In this document: positions 27,201-36,100 of the stretch, piece by piece | Numbering within the stretch: position 1 is the stretch's first letter | Layout: every line of letters begins with the position of its first letter | Origin: Linepithema humile | Taxonomy: Eukaryota > Arthropoda > Insecta > Hymenoptera > Formicidae | Reading direction: 5' to 3' | Assembly (NCBI RefSeq): GCF_040581485.1 | Contig: NC_090132.1 | Location: 5,777,001-5,841,000, forward strand | DNA: 64,000 nt | Translations under genes and position numbers: made by a program | The notes under the pieces: generated by a model | Databases searched by the model: none | What the model saw: the letters and a program-made list of their open reading frames with translations, nothing else | What the model was told of the DNA's origin: nothing

Positions 27201-29197
27201 TGATTTCAGAGTATTTCACTTTTTCATCGCGATAACGTTTGCGATTTCGAATTGCTCGTGCATCGTCGCCCGCTAGAAGCTGAGTTCTCTCTAACTTGTA
27301 GAAATATCGAAGATTTATTTGTGTCCGTATGTAAAGAAAGATTCGAAGGACGTTATTTTTGTTCGCAACAATCAGGACGTGCACGACCTCCCCGTGTATT
27401 TTAATCTTCCCTGCTTTTCGAATCTTAATCGTTCACGCGGCGAATAAAATCTCGGGCGGCCGATATCACTTTAAATAAAGCCGCGGACATTCCTGCGGAC
27501 AATAATTTCTATGAACGACAACCTATTGACCGCACTCTCGAACACTCCTCGACTCATCCTCGCCGACACTCGATGTCTATCAGGGACCAATCGAGCGTTA
27601 GTCAGTTACCATCGATTGAGTCGAAAAGCAGTGCAAACATTATTTGCCGCCACGTAACTCGTCATCCTACCGCGGCCGGTCCATATCCACGAACTTCAAT
27701 CCACTTAGGCGGAATCCCAAAGTTCTCCTTCTGCCTCCCGTCCTCTGCCTTCGCCTGCTCCGCGCGCTCTATCTATCTCTTCCCCCCCCCCCCTCTCCTC
27801 TCCTCTCTCTCTCTCTCTCTCTTTCTCTCTCGATTGCCAGAATAGGAACCCAACTTGGTAGAAACGAAGTTAGCGCGGACCGCAATCGATATAATAGCGG
27901 CCGAATCCGCGGAGCTGCGATGTCCAGCCAGTGAGTGCTAGGGTTACGAGTATGGAGGGGCGGGGGAGAGGGAGGACGGACCCGAGAAAGGGGGACAGGA
28001 AGGGGTGGGATTCATGGGGTTGGAAAGGGGTAGTGAGACGTTAATTATACATTGAAATTAGTTGCAGAGTTTGCCCTGTGCTCGCCGAGGCAGTCTAGGA
28101 CCACTAAGTATGGACGACGGGCCAGCCTTAGTCCGAGCTGGTCAGAGATAGTCGATATTATATTATATATCGGCACATCTTGATTGCACAACATTATGCG
28201 CCGGCACAGCGTTCGGGTTATGTATTTCATGCGGCAATGATGATTTTGCGCGCGGAAACCGTCGATGGAATTTCAGTTGATTGGAATTTTGGTTGTAATT
28301 TCGTAGATCCCTCGCCAGCAATCGAGGTCAATATTATGACGGTAAGATATGTGAGAAGCGGCATCATCTATGTTCGGAGAATGCGGAATTTATACATGCT
28401 AGAGCTAGATGACTTACCTTGCGAAGTGGGGATAAGAAGCTGAGCCCCTTGAATGCCTTGAACCAATTGACCGGACGTTAGGATGAATTGAGGCATCGCG
28501 ACCGGTTGTGGTTGAGATAATAGCTGAGGTAACGTCGCCATTGGGGCTGAGCTAGGTGGCAGAAGGTGGGGAGCCGCCGTCGTACTCGAGGCTGTTGGTA
28601 CCGTGCCGCCTGAGAATGAAAATTAACGATTTCACCGCGTTAAATTACTTTTGTTATCTAATTTCCGATTTTCGATCCTGTGCGTTCCAATTTTAGCCGC
28701 GCGAGTTCTCATATCTATTTAAATACGCGTTAAAATTTTGATAAATTTGTACACTCAGTTGCTTACCTGACGAGCTGACGGTTAAATTCAATGGAGTATT
28801 GATTAACTGATTATTAGTTAATCCCGCTGTCATTCCTTGAAGACCGGCAGCCAGTGATGCGACTTGTGGAAGGTTTTGCAAATTCGCTAGATTCTGAAGA
28901 TTTTGAAGTGTCACCATGCCGGCCACTGCACATAAATTTTTATAGTAAGTAAACAATATCGATATTATGAATAAATAAGTCGGTCGTGTCTGAGAAGAAC
29001 ATTATCTCGCACTTACTTGTTCCGTTTAGATGAGCTTGTGCGACCGCCGCGCGCTTCGCTTGATGGAGATTTTCAGGTGATGGGCTTCGTCGTCTCTTCC
29101 GTGAATTCTTTATGTCATCCATCATCATTTGATGTTCGTGGAGTGCACCACCACCTGTCGCCGGCTCAGGACTTCCAGCGCTACTCCTGTCGCTGTC
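17388..29197 (-). CDS. pdm3: pdm3-like class VI POU-homeodomain transcription factor (gene span; ten coding exons listed separately)
   Basis: The joined exons give 1692 bases, 563 residues plus stop, with every junction in phase. Residues 1-60 hold a basic KRRRSPSP patch. Residues ~61-385 are Gln-, Leu-, Ala- and Thr-rich, typical of the activation region of POU6/Oct-like factors. The POU-specific domain is at ~403-476 and the homeodomain at ~495-556, leaving a very short tail ending MSKGVV. Class VI signatures include LSLGLTQTQVGQAL, EGPAYSQSAICR, FEKLDITPKSAQK and IWFCNKRQALKN. POU factors act in the nucleus, binding octamer-like DNA through both domains. Drosophila pdm3 acts in neuronal (olfactory and visual) development and in pigmentation, as known for the family. 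Missing here is a certain N-terminus: the first exon opens in phase 0 without a clear start. Class assignment is very secure; the symbol follows the fly orthologue. Confidence 0.96.
17513..17617 (-). other. Short pdm3 intron splitting the homeodomain
   Basis: This 105-base intron has a GTCAGT donor and a TTTTGTAG acceptor. It divides the homeodomain inside the Gly codon after NTHPT. Confidence 0.93.
17618..17754 (-). CDS. pdm3: pdm3 exon 9: POU linker and first half of homeodomain
   Basis: The exon begins with one base (finishing an Arg codon with AG from exon 8), holds 45 codons and ends in one base before GTCAGT. It encodes the short linker (GVNHLTDFIGVEPS), the basic cluster KKRKRR that doubles as nuclear localisation signal and homeodomain arm, and helices 1-2 (TSFTPQALELLNAHFDRN). 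FIG-EPSKKRKRRTSFTPQAL is diagnostic of class VI POU proteins. The acceptor ATTCCAG at 17755-17761 is chosen because it is the one that keeps phase. An upstream AG would add SSSDS-type residues. Confidence 0.95.
18242..18282. repeat. Hexanucleotide GACGCC tandem repeat
   Basis: About seven units of GACGCC, the last ones with a C-to-T change, are visible. In frame it reads as alternating Asp-Ala on the plus strand, which explains the Asp-Ala run in a short open frame. No evidence of translation. Confidence 0.92.
19611..19720. promoter_or_regulatory. Candidate intronic regulatory patch with TAAT cores and a 12-bp E-box palindrome
   Basis: Two AATTA motifs (TTTAATTAG and TTTAATTAC) lie within 30 bases, followed by the palindrome GTGCACGTGCAC at 19664-19675, which contains a CACGTG E-box. 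The patch differs from the flanking purine-rich sequence. Function is inferred from motif density only. Confidence 0.25.
20535..20561. other. Interrupted palindrome centred on CGCGCGATCGCGCG
   Basis: The perfect 14-bp palindrome at 20541-20554 is flanked by CCGTT on the left and AACGG on the right. This gives a 27-bp near-symmetric element with small unpaired spacers (one base left, two right). It could be a site for a dimeric DNA-binding protein, or chance in a CpG-rich patch. Confidence 0.6.
20566..20670. promoter_or_regulatory. Candidate intronic homeodomain-site cluster
   Basis: Within about 100 bases there are several TAATT/AATTA cores (CTAATTAAC, CAATTAATC, TCAATTAGC, CCAATTAGC). An inverted pair, GAATCCGC (20604-20611) and GCGGATTC (20622-20629), flanks one of them. 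Such clustering is typical of homeodomain-responsive elements. No functional evidence is available from sequence alone. Confidence 0.3.
20962..21045 (-). CDS. pdm3: pdm3 exon 8: C-terminal half of POU-specific domain
   Basis: This 84-base exon is easily missed. The acceptor TTAACTTTAG precedes one base completing Arg, then 27 codons and AG before GTGAGT. The product runs FEKLDITPKSAQKIK then PVLERWMKEAEE, the third and fourth helices of the POU-specific domain. It restores the POU-specific domain between exon 7 (ending AICR) and exon 9 exactly in phase. FEKLDITPKSAQKIKPVLERWM is nearly invariant in POU6-class proteins. Confidence 0.96.
21046..22662 (-). other. pdm3 intron within the POU-specific domain
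   Basis: This 1.6-kb intron has a GTTAGT donor and a TTTAG acceptor. Short open frames inside it have no recognisable content. Nothing else seen. Confidence 0.9.
22663..22843 (-). CDS. pdm3: pdm3 exon 7: N-terminal half of POU-specific domain
   Basis: The acceptor TTTATTACAG is followed by two bases, 59 codons and two bases before the GTTAGT donor. A short lead (QPTINEATNNVVDG) is followed by INLDEIKEFAKVFKLRRLSL and GLTQTQVGQALSVTEGPAYS, ending QSAICR. These are helices 1-2 and the DNA-contacting helix 3 (SQSAICR) of a POU-specific domain. The TEGPAYSQSAICR block separates class VI from Oct1/2, Brn and Pit classes, which carry a YGNDFSQTTI-type block. Confidence 0.97.
22844..24863 (-). other. 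pdm3 intron before the POU-specific exons
   Basis: This 2-kb intron has a GTAAGA donor. It includes a 76-codon minus-strand open frame (23357-23587) with protein-like composition but no recognised family, and a perfect 16-bp palindrome at 23399-23414. No supported exon. Confidence 0.85.
23399..23414. other. Perfect 16-bp palindrome
   Basis: AGCAGCTCGAGCTGCT equals its own reverse complement. It contains two AGCTGC-type E-box-like halves around CTCGAG. Seen directly; role unknown. Confidence 0.7.
24864..25080 (-). CDS. pdm3: pdm3 exon 6: Ser/acid-rich region upstream of the POU-specific domain
   Basis: The acceptor TTGTTCACAG opens in phase 0, then 72 codons and one base precede GTAAGA. The peptide starts STEKHHRERPEQSSPLNES, has an Ala/Ser stretch (VVSAASALNRLAASN), a Gly-rich loop (HGPGGAGVKASPSS) and an acidic cluster (KEEEDDLLNDSP). 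This is a disordered tether between the Gln/Ala region and the DNA-binding module. The terminal A plus AC from exon 7 gives Asn. Confidence 0.93.
25081..25678 (-). other. pdm3 intron, about 0.6 kb
   Basis: It has a GTACGT donor and a TTCACAG acceptor. Sequence is AT-rich and no internal feature was seen. Confidence 0.9.
25679..25932 (-). CDS. pdm3: pdm3 exon 5: Gln/Ala-rich activation-type region
   Basis: The acceptor CCTTTTATCAG leads into two bases plus 84 codons ending exactly at an ACA codon before GTACGT. Early sequence is PTSPSLASGLGLNPAALPHL. A Gln/Ala low-complexity block follows (QQLLQAAQAAQAQAAQAVQA), then QQHSHRHTSHMNHYT. Gln/Ala-rich stretches of this kind are common in POU6-type and Oct-type activation regions. 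The CAG/GCN-rich tract is a likely site of length polymorphism. Confidence 0.93.
25933..26434 (-). other. pdm3 intron, about 0.5 kb
   Basis: It has a GTAAGC donor and a TTATCAG acceptor. AT-rich; nothing else recognised. Confidence 0.9.
26435..26596 (-). CDS. pdm3: pdm3 exon 4: conserved Thr/Val/Gln-rich segment
   Basis: The acceptor TTCTTTAG is followed by two bases, 53 codons and one base before GTAAGC. The sequence GIATQTILTIPVSHVTNNQM continues with VNLALSNGQVVSTTL and ends QPQNMLNTPTSN. The junction with exon 3 reads IPTSQ-GIATQTILTIPVS, a block that also resembles the activation region of vertebrate POU6F proteins. Hydrophobic-Gln alternation is typical of Sp1/Oct-type activation domains. 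Confidence 0.94.
26597..28417 (-). other. pdm3 intron 3, 1.8 kb, with a CpG-rich middle and C/CT tract
   Basis: It has a GTAAGT donor at 28417. Around 27.40-27.95 kb the base composition shifts to CpG-rich with a CCAAT box (in gggaccaatcgag at about 27585) and a long C plus CT tract. This could be an internal promoter, though no core promoter element can be proved. The remainder is unremarkable. Confidence 0.8.
27776..27832. repeat. Poly-C plus CT microsatellite
   Basis: A run of about 12 C residues is followed by CTCCT and CT units within pdm3 intron 3. Length is likely to be error-prone in assemblies. Confidence 0.9.
28418..28609 (-). CDS. pdm3: pdm3 exon 3: Pro/Ala/Gln-rich region
   Basis: The acceptor TTCATTCTCAG is followed by two bases, 63 codons and one base before GTAAGT. 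The open frame lacks an ATG at its start, so simple ORF finding misses it. It reads GTVPTASSTTAAPHLLPPSS, then LPQLLSQPQPVAMPQFILTS, and ends QGAQLLIPTSQ. The QGAQLLIPTSQG block spanning exons 3 and 4 is a shared motif of POU6-class activation regions. Phases fit both neighbours. Confidence 0.94.
28767..28925 (-). CDS. pdm3: pdm3 exon 2: Leu/Asn/Gln-rich region
   Basis: The acceptor TTTATGTGCAG precedes two bases, 52 codons and one base before GTAAGC. The product begins AGMVTLQNLQNLANLQNLPQ and continues GLQGMTAGLTNNQLINTPLN before VSSSG. The QNL repeats resemble the LQNLQ segments of vertebrate POU6F2. The intron to exon 3 is only 157 bases. Confidence 0.94.
29017..29197 (-). CDS. pdm3: pdm3 exon 1 of the supported set: Ser/Gly region and basic KRRRSPSP patch
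   Basis: The acceptor TGTTACAG at 29203-29198 opens in phase 0 with DSDRSSAGSPEPATGGG, then HQMMMDDIKNSRKRRRSPSP, AKRAAVAQAHLNGT and one base before GTAAGT. The intron to exon 2 is just 91 bases. There is an internal MMM at about residues 24-26 which could serve as a start if transcription begins nearby. An alternative acceptor five bases downstream (GACAG/C at 29192) would delete two residues and change phase; it is the only one compatible with the candidate exon at 29621-29560. Confidence 0.88.
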
Positions 29198-29258
29198 CTG
29201 TAACAGCAGACATACATATTCATAGATATATAATTACAAACTAAAATTCAACTATTTT

Positions 29259-29266
29259 ATGCAAAT
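29259..29266 (+). promoter_or_regulatory. Octamer motif just upstream of pdm3 exon 1
   Basis: Exact ATGCAAAT about 60 bases upstream (on the gene's strand) of the exon starting at 29197. It is a match to the POU consensus; occupancy is unknown. Confidence 0.3.
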
Positions 29267-29559
29267 CAAACAAAAATTGTAAGAAACTTCGAATTAAATT
29301 ATATTATTAGCTACTAATGTTAGTAACATTTTTAATTAGTTAAGCACGTATTACTGTGCTGATCTTTCTCTCTGACCCTTCGAAATAGAATAACAGTCGA
29401 TACACGTGTAAATATTTCAATTCCTAGATTGTGGCAGTGATATAGAAAAAGTGGAAAGTACATTAGTGATAATAATTATCACAATGTAACGTATATAAAT
29501 CAACGAGTCTTAAAACATGTCGGTGATCATTGCCGAATATTAATTTCAATATCACTTAC

Positions 29560-29621
29560 GCGTGGCAATGAAAATTGAGCTTGTCTGTATTATCCTGGTG
29601 TCGGTCCTTGCCCATAAACAT
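29560..29621 (-). CDS. Candidate first coding exon of pdm3 (start codon to phase-2 donor)
   Basis: An ATG at 29621-29619, with a second in-frame ATG two codons later in better context, opens MFMGKDRHQDNTDKLNFHCH plus two bases. It ends at a strong donor GC/GTAAGTGAT. An in-frame TAA lies upstream, so this would be the protein start. The phase joins exon 1 only through the acceptor at 29192 (GC + C gives Ala, then DRSSAGSPEP), and then yields 582 residues. With the acceptor at 29197 it would hit a stop quickly. The peptide looks protein-like but I cannot confirm it; treat it as a hypothesis. Confidence 0.4.
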
Positions 29622-31710
29622 AATCCAGCAACGCGTGCGGGCAAAGTGATTTAGTTATTCACGCCCAATAACGCATTTTTGGAATTAACTTGGTCGTCGA
29701 GCCGAGCGTCCGATTTAATCAATACCAATTTGATAGGGCCGCGCGACATATGGTATATCGTGACTTCGAAAAATTCTCACCGACAAACAAATGCGGAAAG
29801 TTACGCGAGGAGGCGAGAATCACTGCGCGAAAAAAATATATTAATCGCATGCTTTTTCGTCGCTCCGCTTTCGTGCCTGAAGATATATAATTCATGCATA
29901 TTTACGGAATAGCAGCGGAATAATTAACGAACGCCGGCACATTAAGGCGTGCTGTATATGTGCACGTGTAGTCAAGGTTCTTAGAAGACAATCTAAATTA
30001 TAATAAATCGATGGGGTATATATGCCGTAATGCTTTACCACCACAAGTGTATATCGATGGTGGTGGCTGTGCCGCGGAGAGTAATGTTACCGGTGCGGCC
30101 TCTTTGCATAATGGTATGGAAATATGCCGGAACGTGTATCGCCATAGTTGGATACAGATTAAGCATTTTAGAACTTCGACACTCGAGTAATTCGGGAAAA
30201 AGTGTTCCCACGAGTAACTGGACCCATGAATAAACCCTAGAAAAGCTTCTCCGGTGGTTATCACTTTATATCTGATACGCGACGATTATTCTGTGTATGT
30301 TGATGAAAAAATTTCAACGGAATTCACACGCAATGCGGAGAAATGGTCAAGATACTGCAGTAAAATCAGGCCTTATGAAAACTGTCGTCGTTTCTTTCAC
30401 CATTTTCTAAGAAAAAAAAAAATTATGAAACCGCGAATAAATAAAACAAATCGCTGCGCAAATATCGCGTTTATTGCATTGTCAAACAATCTCATTAGAT
30501 TCCGGTCAGCTTTTTCTAAAAATAAAAAGAGGTATTTTCTGGGTGCGGCTTGTAATCCCGGCTTGAATTTTCGTCAAAGTCGCACAATGGACCGCGCGCG
30601 TCGCTGGTCGAGGCATTTCATTGCATAAAAAATAGATAAAGCCCGGTCGATAGGTAACGAACGAAAATAGGAGACGCAAGGGGTACGGCAGTTCAATTTT
30701 TTTTTCCACGCAAATTCGTAAACGGCTATACCGCCAATATGGCCACCCTATATTAAATGGACGAGGCGAGGGGGATTAGTTGAATGCACAGGCTCGACCA
30801 TTTTGCTTGTAAAAGTGCACACGATATACAGCCAACCGTAGAAACATATGTTTACGAGCTTTCGGTATTTCACATAAATTAATCAGTACCGCAGCATCGC
30901 AGCACATAGAATAACAGTTTTTGTATGAAATCATCGACTGTCCTTTAATTTGTTAAACACATTTTTACTATTTCTACTATTTTTACTATTTTTGTTATTT
31001 CTACATAACCAAACATTTATATTATTGATGCACATTTTAATCGAGAAATAAATCAAACCAATTTCTCAACTGTCGAGTCACTCTCGTTAATCTTTCATTT
31101 TTTTATATATCTCTATAATTTCTAATTATCTTTCATAAATATATACACAATTACAAAGCAGTGAAAATAGTATCAATAATTGTATATAATGTGAAAAAAA
31201 TGAGTTATAACTTGTAATTAGTGTTTGATTTCTCGTTCCACACGCCTGGAGACAATCGAACTACCCAACAAAGTCAAATAGAAGGAGCGACCGCCCACGC
31301 CATTGGTTCCGCCAACGTTTTAAATTCCCTGGGAGAAATCGGTCGCACGGTCAATAAAAAATCGTTAGCCCGCGTCCATAGGCCATCTCGCTAATGCGAA
31401 AAACCGGGCTGGATTCTCTCACTCCCGCGACCAGGGATGGCGGTGAATGCGAACGACCAGTGGGAGGCGCGAAAAAAATACACGGGTCGGAGAAGAGAGA
31501 GAGAACGAAGAGCGTTCGGTCGGGCGTTGGAAATGCAACAATAAACATTACTTATCGGCGCGGGGGTCTCTAACAATGCGTACGCGAGGAGAAGCGGCGC
31601 GGCTGGTAGCAAAGCGCAAGTTTTTTGCAATAAAGTCATTTCGAGCCGTTTGAGTTATGGGTAATTCCTGTGGAACGCCCGGGCCTGTGCGCTCTAGCTG
31701 GTCCAGGTCC

Positions 31711-31785
31711 GGTCCATTGATTAGTATTAATGACTTAGCTGCACTCATTTCGCCCGAATAAAAGTAATTGGATTTGGCTTCGACC
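31711..31785. promoter_or_regulatory. Candidate regulatory patch (TAAT/TTAAT cluster beside GGC repeat)
   Basis: CATTGATTAGTATTAATGAC and GTAATTGGATTT lie within 60 bases beside a GGC tract. They match generic homeodomain cores. Motif-based inference only. Confidence 0.2.
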
Positions 31786-31809
31786 CCGCGCGGACCGCGC
31801 TGTAGTTTG

Positions 31810-31887
31810 GCGTCGGCGGCGTCGGGCGGCGTCGACGGCGTCGACGGCGGCGGCGGCGGTGGTGGCGGCGGCGGCGGCGGTAGCGGC
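31810..31887. repeat. GGC/GTC-type triplet repeat
   Basis: Imperfect GGC with GTC units over about 75 bases reads as poly-Pro on the minus strand and poly-Gly on the plus strand. No support for translation in either. Confidence 0.88.
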
Positions 31888-33129
31888 TGGCAGAACAAAA
31901 CTCGTGGGCGCGTGTAAAAATACATTAATATCTGTTTGCGCTTAATAAACGATAGCTGGGCTGACTTCAGACTAATGGCCGTATTCCGGAATCGGTAATA
32001 CGCATTTTTATGTTTCTTTCTGAAACGTGGCGCCGCGTCGCACCGTGCCGATTTCATCCCATCTTCCGCTGCGGCTGTTCCCGCACTGACGATCGATTTG
32101 TTGAACAGAGTACTGTTAGCCGTTATGAAAATTGAGCGATTTTTTGGCAGGGAAAATCTATGTCCGCGAGGTTTATTACGTTAATGTCTGCTTGTTGAAA
32201 ATACGAATACGCGAGAAATATTTAGGAGTTTTCATAAATTTGCAAGCGAATTGCAAATTAATTTTTACTGATATTAATTTACACACATCAACTAAGATTC
32301 CAATAAAAATGTCTAGTGTTTTTATCAGAAAGCAGGAAACATTTCTTTTTAAATAGGACGTATTTATATTCACGTATTTTATATATGGCTTATATATGGC
32401 TACAAAATGTAATAATGTATAAATTAAGTTAAAACCACTAATTTATATATATAGTTTCGTTCGAATTTTGCAAAACTTTTCAAACATTTAAACCCCTTGA
32501 TTGAATGGTTCCGTTGAGAGTATAGTTTGCAATAAACATAAACTTATAAATATATTTAAGCAATTCAATTGCCGACTGTAATTTGTTTCTATCGCAAATT
32601 TTCTTCATCTGTGTTCGCTAGTTACACGCAGCGTTACACGATTGATCGAGATGGATAATTATTTGATATCATTCGGCATGTCATCAAGAGGGCGTAAAAA
32701 GGCGAGAATGAATTTCCTTCGCGATTAAGGATTCTAACGAATCCTGCGGGGGGTCGCAATTATCACGTGGTCATTGCGAAAGGGTGTTATCGGGAGTGGA
32801 AACCCAGCGAGACAGTGGCAGAGGGTCTGCTCTCTACACGGAAAGGACAAAACGGAGACAACTAGGAAGACAGACAGAGACCGTTTGGCAGAGAGAGAGA
32901 ATCATGGAGATAGTCATAGAGAAGAAAGAGAGAAGAGCGAGTGAGAGGGAGTAAGAGATAGAATCCGCTCGACCCCTCGGTTCAGGCCGCTTTGTCTGTA
33001 AGTGTAATTAGTCCAGGGTGGGGTTCCTGGGGAGTCGAGGCTCGGGGGTATAAGGGAGGGCAAAAGAAGGGGGGTGCAGCAGAGCAGTGGGATGGTTCAT
33101 CCTGGCTTCCCTCGCCCCGTTGCCGTGCC

Positions 33130-33185
33130 CCACCACCGCCTTATTTATATGCAAATGAGCTTCATTTCGCGATATTAATGTTCCA
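33130..33185. promoter_or_regulatory. Octamer-centred candidate element
   Basis: ATGCAAAT at 33149-33156 sits in an AT-rich island (TTATTTATATGCAAATGAGC) followed by GATATTAATG, between GC-rich flanks. An AT-rich POU plus TAAT island in GC-rich DNA is a common enhancer-like arrangement. Its role is inferred. Confidence 0.3.
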
Positions 33186-36100
33186 CCCGAGTCGGCCTGC
33201 CTCGGCGCGAAAGGGTGCGAGGATACGCGGAAAAGGGTTCGTTCTCCTGCTTCGTATATGTTTACGACCGTTTCTCCCGCATGGACAGTGGCCGAGTCGA
33301 AATGCCAAAAATTATGATGAGCGCAGCAATGGTCGAATGGATCGTGCATCTCGTTCTTTCGTAAACGATGTTACAAATGAAAACGCGTAGAGTTGCAAAA
33401 ACAAAAGGATAGCGTTAACCGTAAATTGACGTTAACGATTTTGAGAACGAGAGAAAATATTTGTAGCGTGTAATATTGTACTTACTTAAATAAATTAAAA
33501 ACAATTTGCGCGATTGATAACGATAACGCGATTGTTATCGTGCCACGAGAATTCGTTCGCTTTTAAGCAAAAGATCGTTGTAATGCGATGCCTATTTAGG
33601 CTTCAAGAACGGATCGAAAATTTTCCACGTCGGTATAATTCCAAGTCGCGGTACTTACATGGCGAGTAGGTAGTACAGATAATGACCGATTTATCGTAAC
33701 GAGTGGAGCGTGGCGGCGGGTAGACAGACCCCCATCAAGGCCCCACCGGGGTAAATTAACAACAGACAAGCCACTTGAAACATTACCGAGGCTTCCTAGC
33801 GAAGCAAGCAAGGGGGTGGGCTCGCACTGTTGCCTTACTCAACATAAATTAGGGCCGATAGAAAGGGTAGATTGCAGAATGTTGAGTGTATAACGACCGG
33901 CGCGCTGTGTACGCCGGTAACGGTGTCTCGAGCATCCGCGCGTCGCGTCTTACTCACGCGAGCCCGAAAAATCTTCGCCGCTGCACGCCACGTGATTCTT
34001 GCACATGGTCGTGTTCGAGAAAATTTGAGTCCTAATAGCGAATCTTCGAGGCCGTTCATCGTGCAGAATGTGAAAATATGTGCGCAAAAGAAACGTTATC
34101 TTCATATTACAATGATGCAGTTTTTTCTTTTCAATATATTTTAAAACTTTATAATTCTTGCGAGACAGATTTTAAAATTTATTGAATGTAAGAGTATTGC
34201 ATGAGTTAACGCTGGTGAACAAATCAGCGCTGATTCTCCATATTGTAAAAGTTTAATTATAGCTTGATTTAATACGATTCACGATAACAATTACGTATCA
34301 TCGGCGTTGAAATATATTTATGCGTGACCATGAATTAATGAAGAAAGTGATCGTTACGTGGCCGCGGCTCCTCCGGTAATGTCGTCTGAGTTCTTTCAAA
34401 AAGCTTAATTACGGCGAGTCAGCGAAATAATTCGAAATAGGAGTAAACGTTTGTGTCGACGGTATTTGCATTTAATGGATATTAAAATGAATGACCATCG
34501 CTCATTACGAATGCCGCGGGGCGTCCGTGGTAAAATCGTGGGTAATGAAGTCGCGAGGCGAATCTTACTTGTAAATGGATCCTTCATTATATCCAGATAC
34601 AGTTCTTTGAGGAATGCGTTCTAACGACTGTTCGGACACGCTGCTAAGGAATTTATGAGAATTTCTCACCGCAATATTGAAAATGGGACGTAATCCTCTC
34701 CGAAGACGTATTGCTGAATTATCTCACAAATATGGAATTTATCCTTGATGAGATAAGAATAAGATGAGATATTATTATTCTTGAATTCGAACCCTTCACG
34801 CAACTGTAAATTCAATATTTGCCATTTAAATGCGTTGCCGTTGAGAAGAAATTAATGTATTCGAATATATTTTCCATTAATGTTCAATCTCTCGCGCCAA
34901 ATCTTAAAATTTTCTCTCCTTCTTGACCAACACAAGTAATCTATTTTGGGTATTCTTCACGGTGAGCATCTTAATGCGCACGACTCGTAAACCGCGCGGA
35001 CGTGGTGTAAATCTATTCGTACCGTCGTTGTTTAGCTCGGTCTGTGCCCTAAGAGAGGGCGGTCGGTCGAAGCAGAAAGAGAGGGAGGACGGGGACAACG
35101 TCGGGGGGAAGGGGGGAGAGGGTTGGTTGAGTGAGAGAATCGGAGGTGGGTCGACCGATGCATGAATATACATGACCTTACCACCAACCCTTACACCGCA
35201 ACGGGGCTCTGCTTACATTATTGTATATCTAATTCCGCGGGTGGTTCTCAAAATTTGCCGACCTCCGCGCGACGACAACCGCGTCGCGCCGGCTGCGTAC
35301 ATCCAGCTGAGAATCACTGCCGACTCACGACATTATGCAGGCAGTCTACATATTATACATTCGGACTGGGATTCAATTAAGTTTGGTTAGACCAAGTCCC
35401 GCGGCCCCCTCCCGCATCCGGTTTGTACTTCCTTTCTCCGACTCATGCCTGCGGAGATGTTCCGAATTGTCCGTATTTTTGGTATAGCCGATACTGTCAT
35501 TTAATAAGACGCTCACCGAGGACACCGTTCCGCATTGTATTTGATCTCAAAGATTTATCGGTCATGGTATATATTTTATACCACTATATAGTAGTTATTT
35601 TCTAGAACACATTATATATTCAAAATAATGATATCCAAATGGTAGACAAATTCAATAAACATAGAGAGAATAGCGTGGCATTTTATAATGCATAAAGCTG
35701 CAACGTTGTAATACGTTGCCTTTATGAATTTCTCATTTCGAGAAAATCCACGATACAGTCTCGGAATTCAGCGGAACCGCAACGGAGCTCGAATTACAGC
35801 CTAATTCGTCGAAACCATAATTATCCAGCAGCTGACTCAGGCATACGGCATGATCGAATCGACGGTCTTCGCGACACACACGCGCGGCGAGAGAGTTTGA
35901 CATTTGGCGGGCGTAACCAGCCGTGGCAATAAGGTTAATTGAAATACGTCAAGTATATAGCCTAACGCTGAGAATACTTATACGAGTCGATCGTCGGTGC
36001 GCACCGCGCCGGCACAAGGCATGTACGTACGCACACACTCGTGACACATTTCGATATATACTACTGGATGGGTAATTAGCGAGACCACGTGGCGCAGTCA

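Noticed and set aside
31548..32057. 169-codon minus-strand frame with poly-Pro
   Set aside because: The poly-Pro run is the complement of a GGC repeat and the remaining peptide has no recognised motif; CpG-rich DNA lowers stop-codon frequency.
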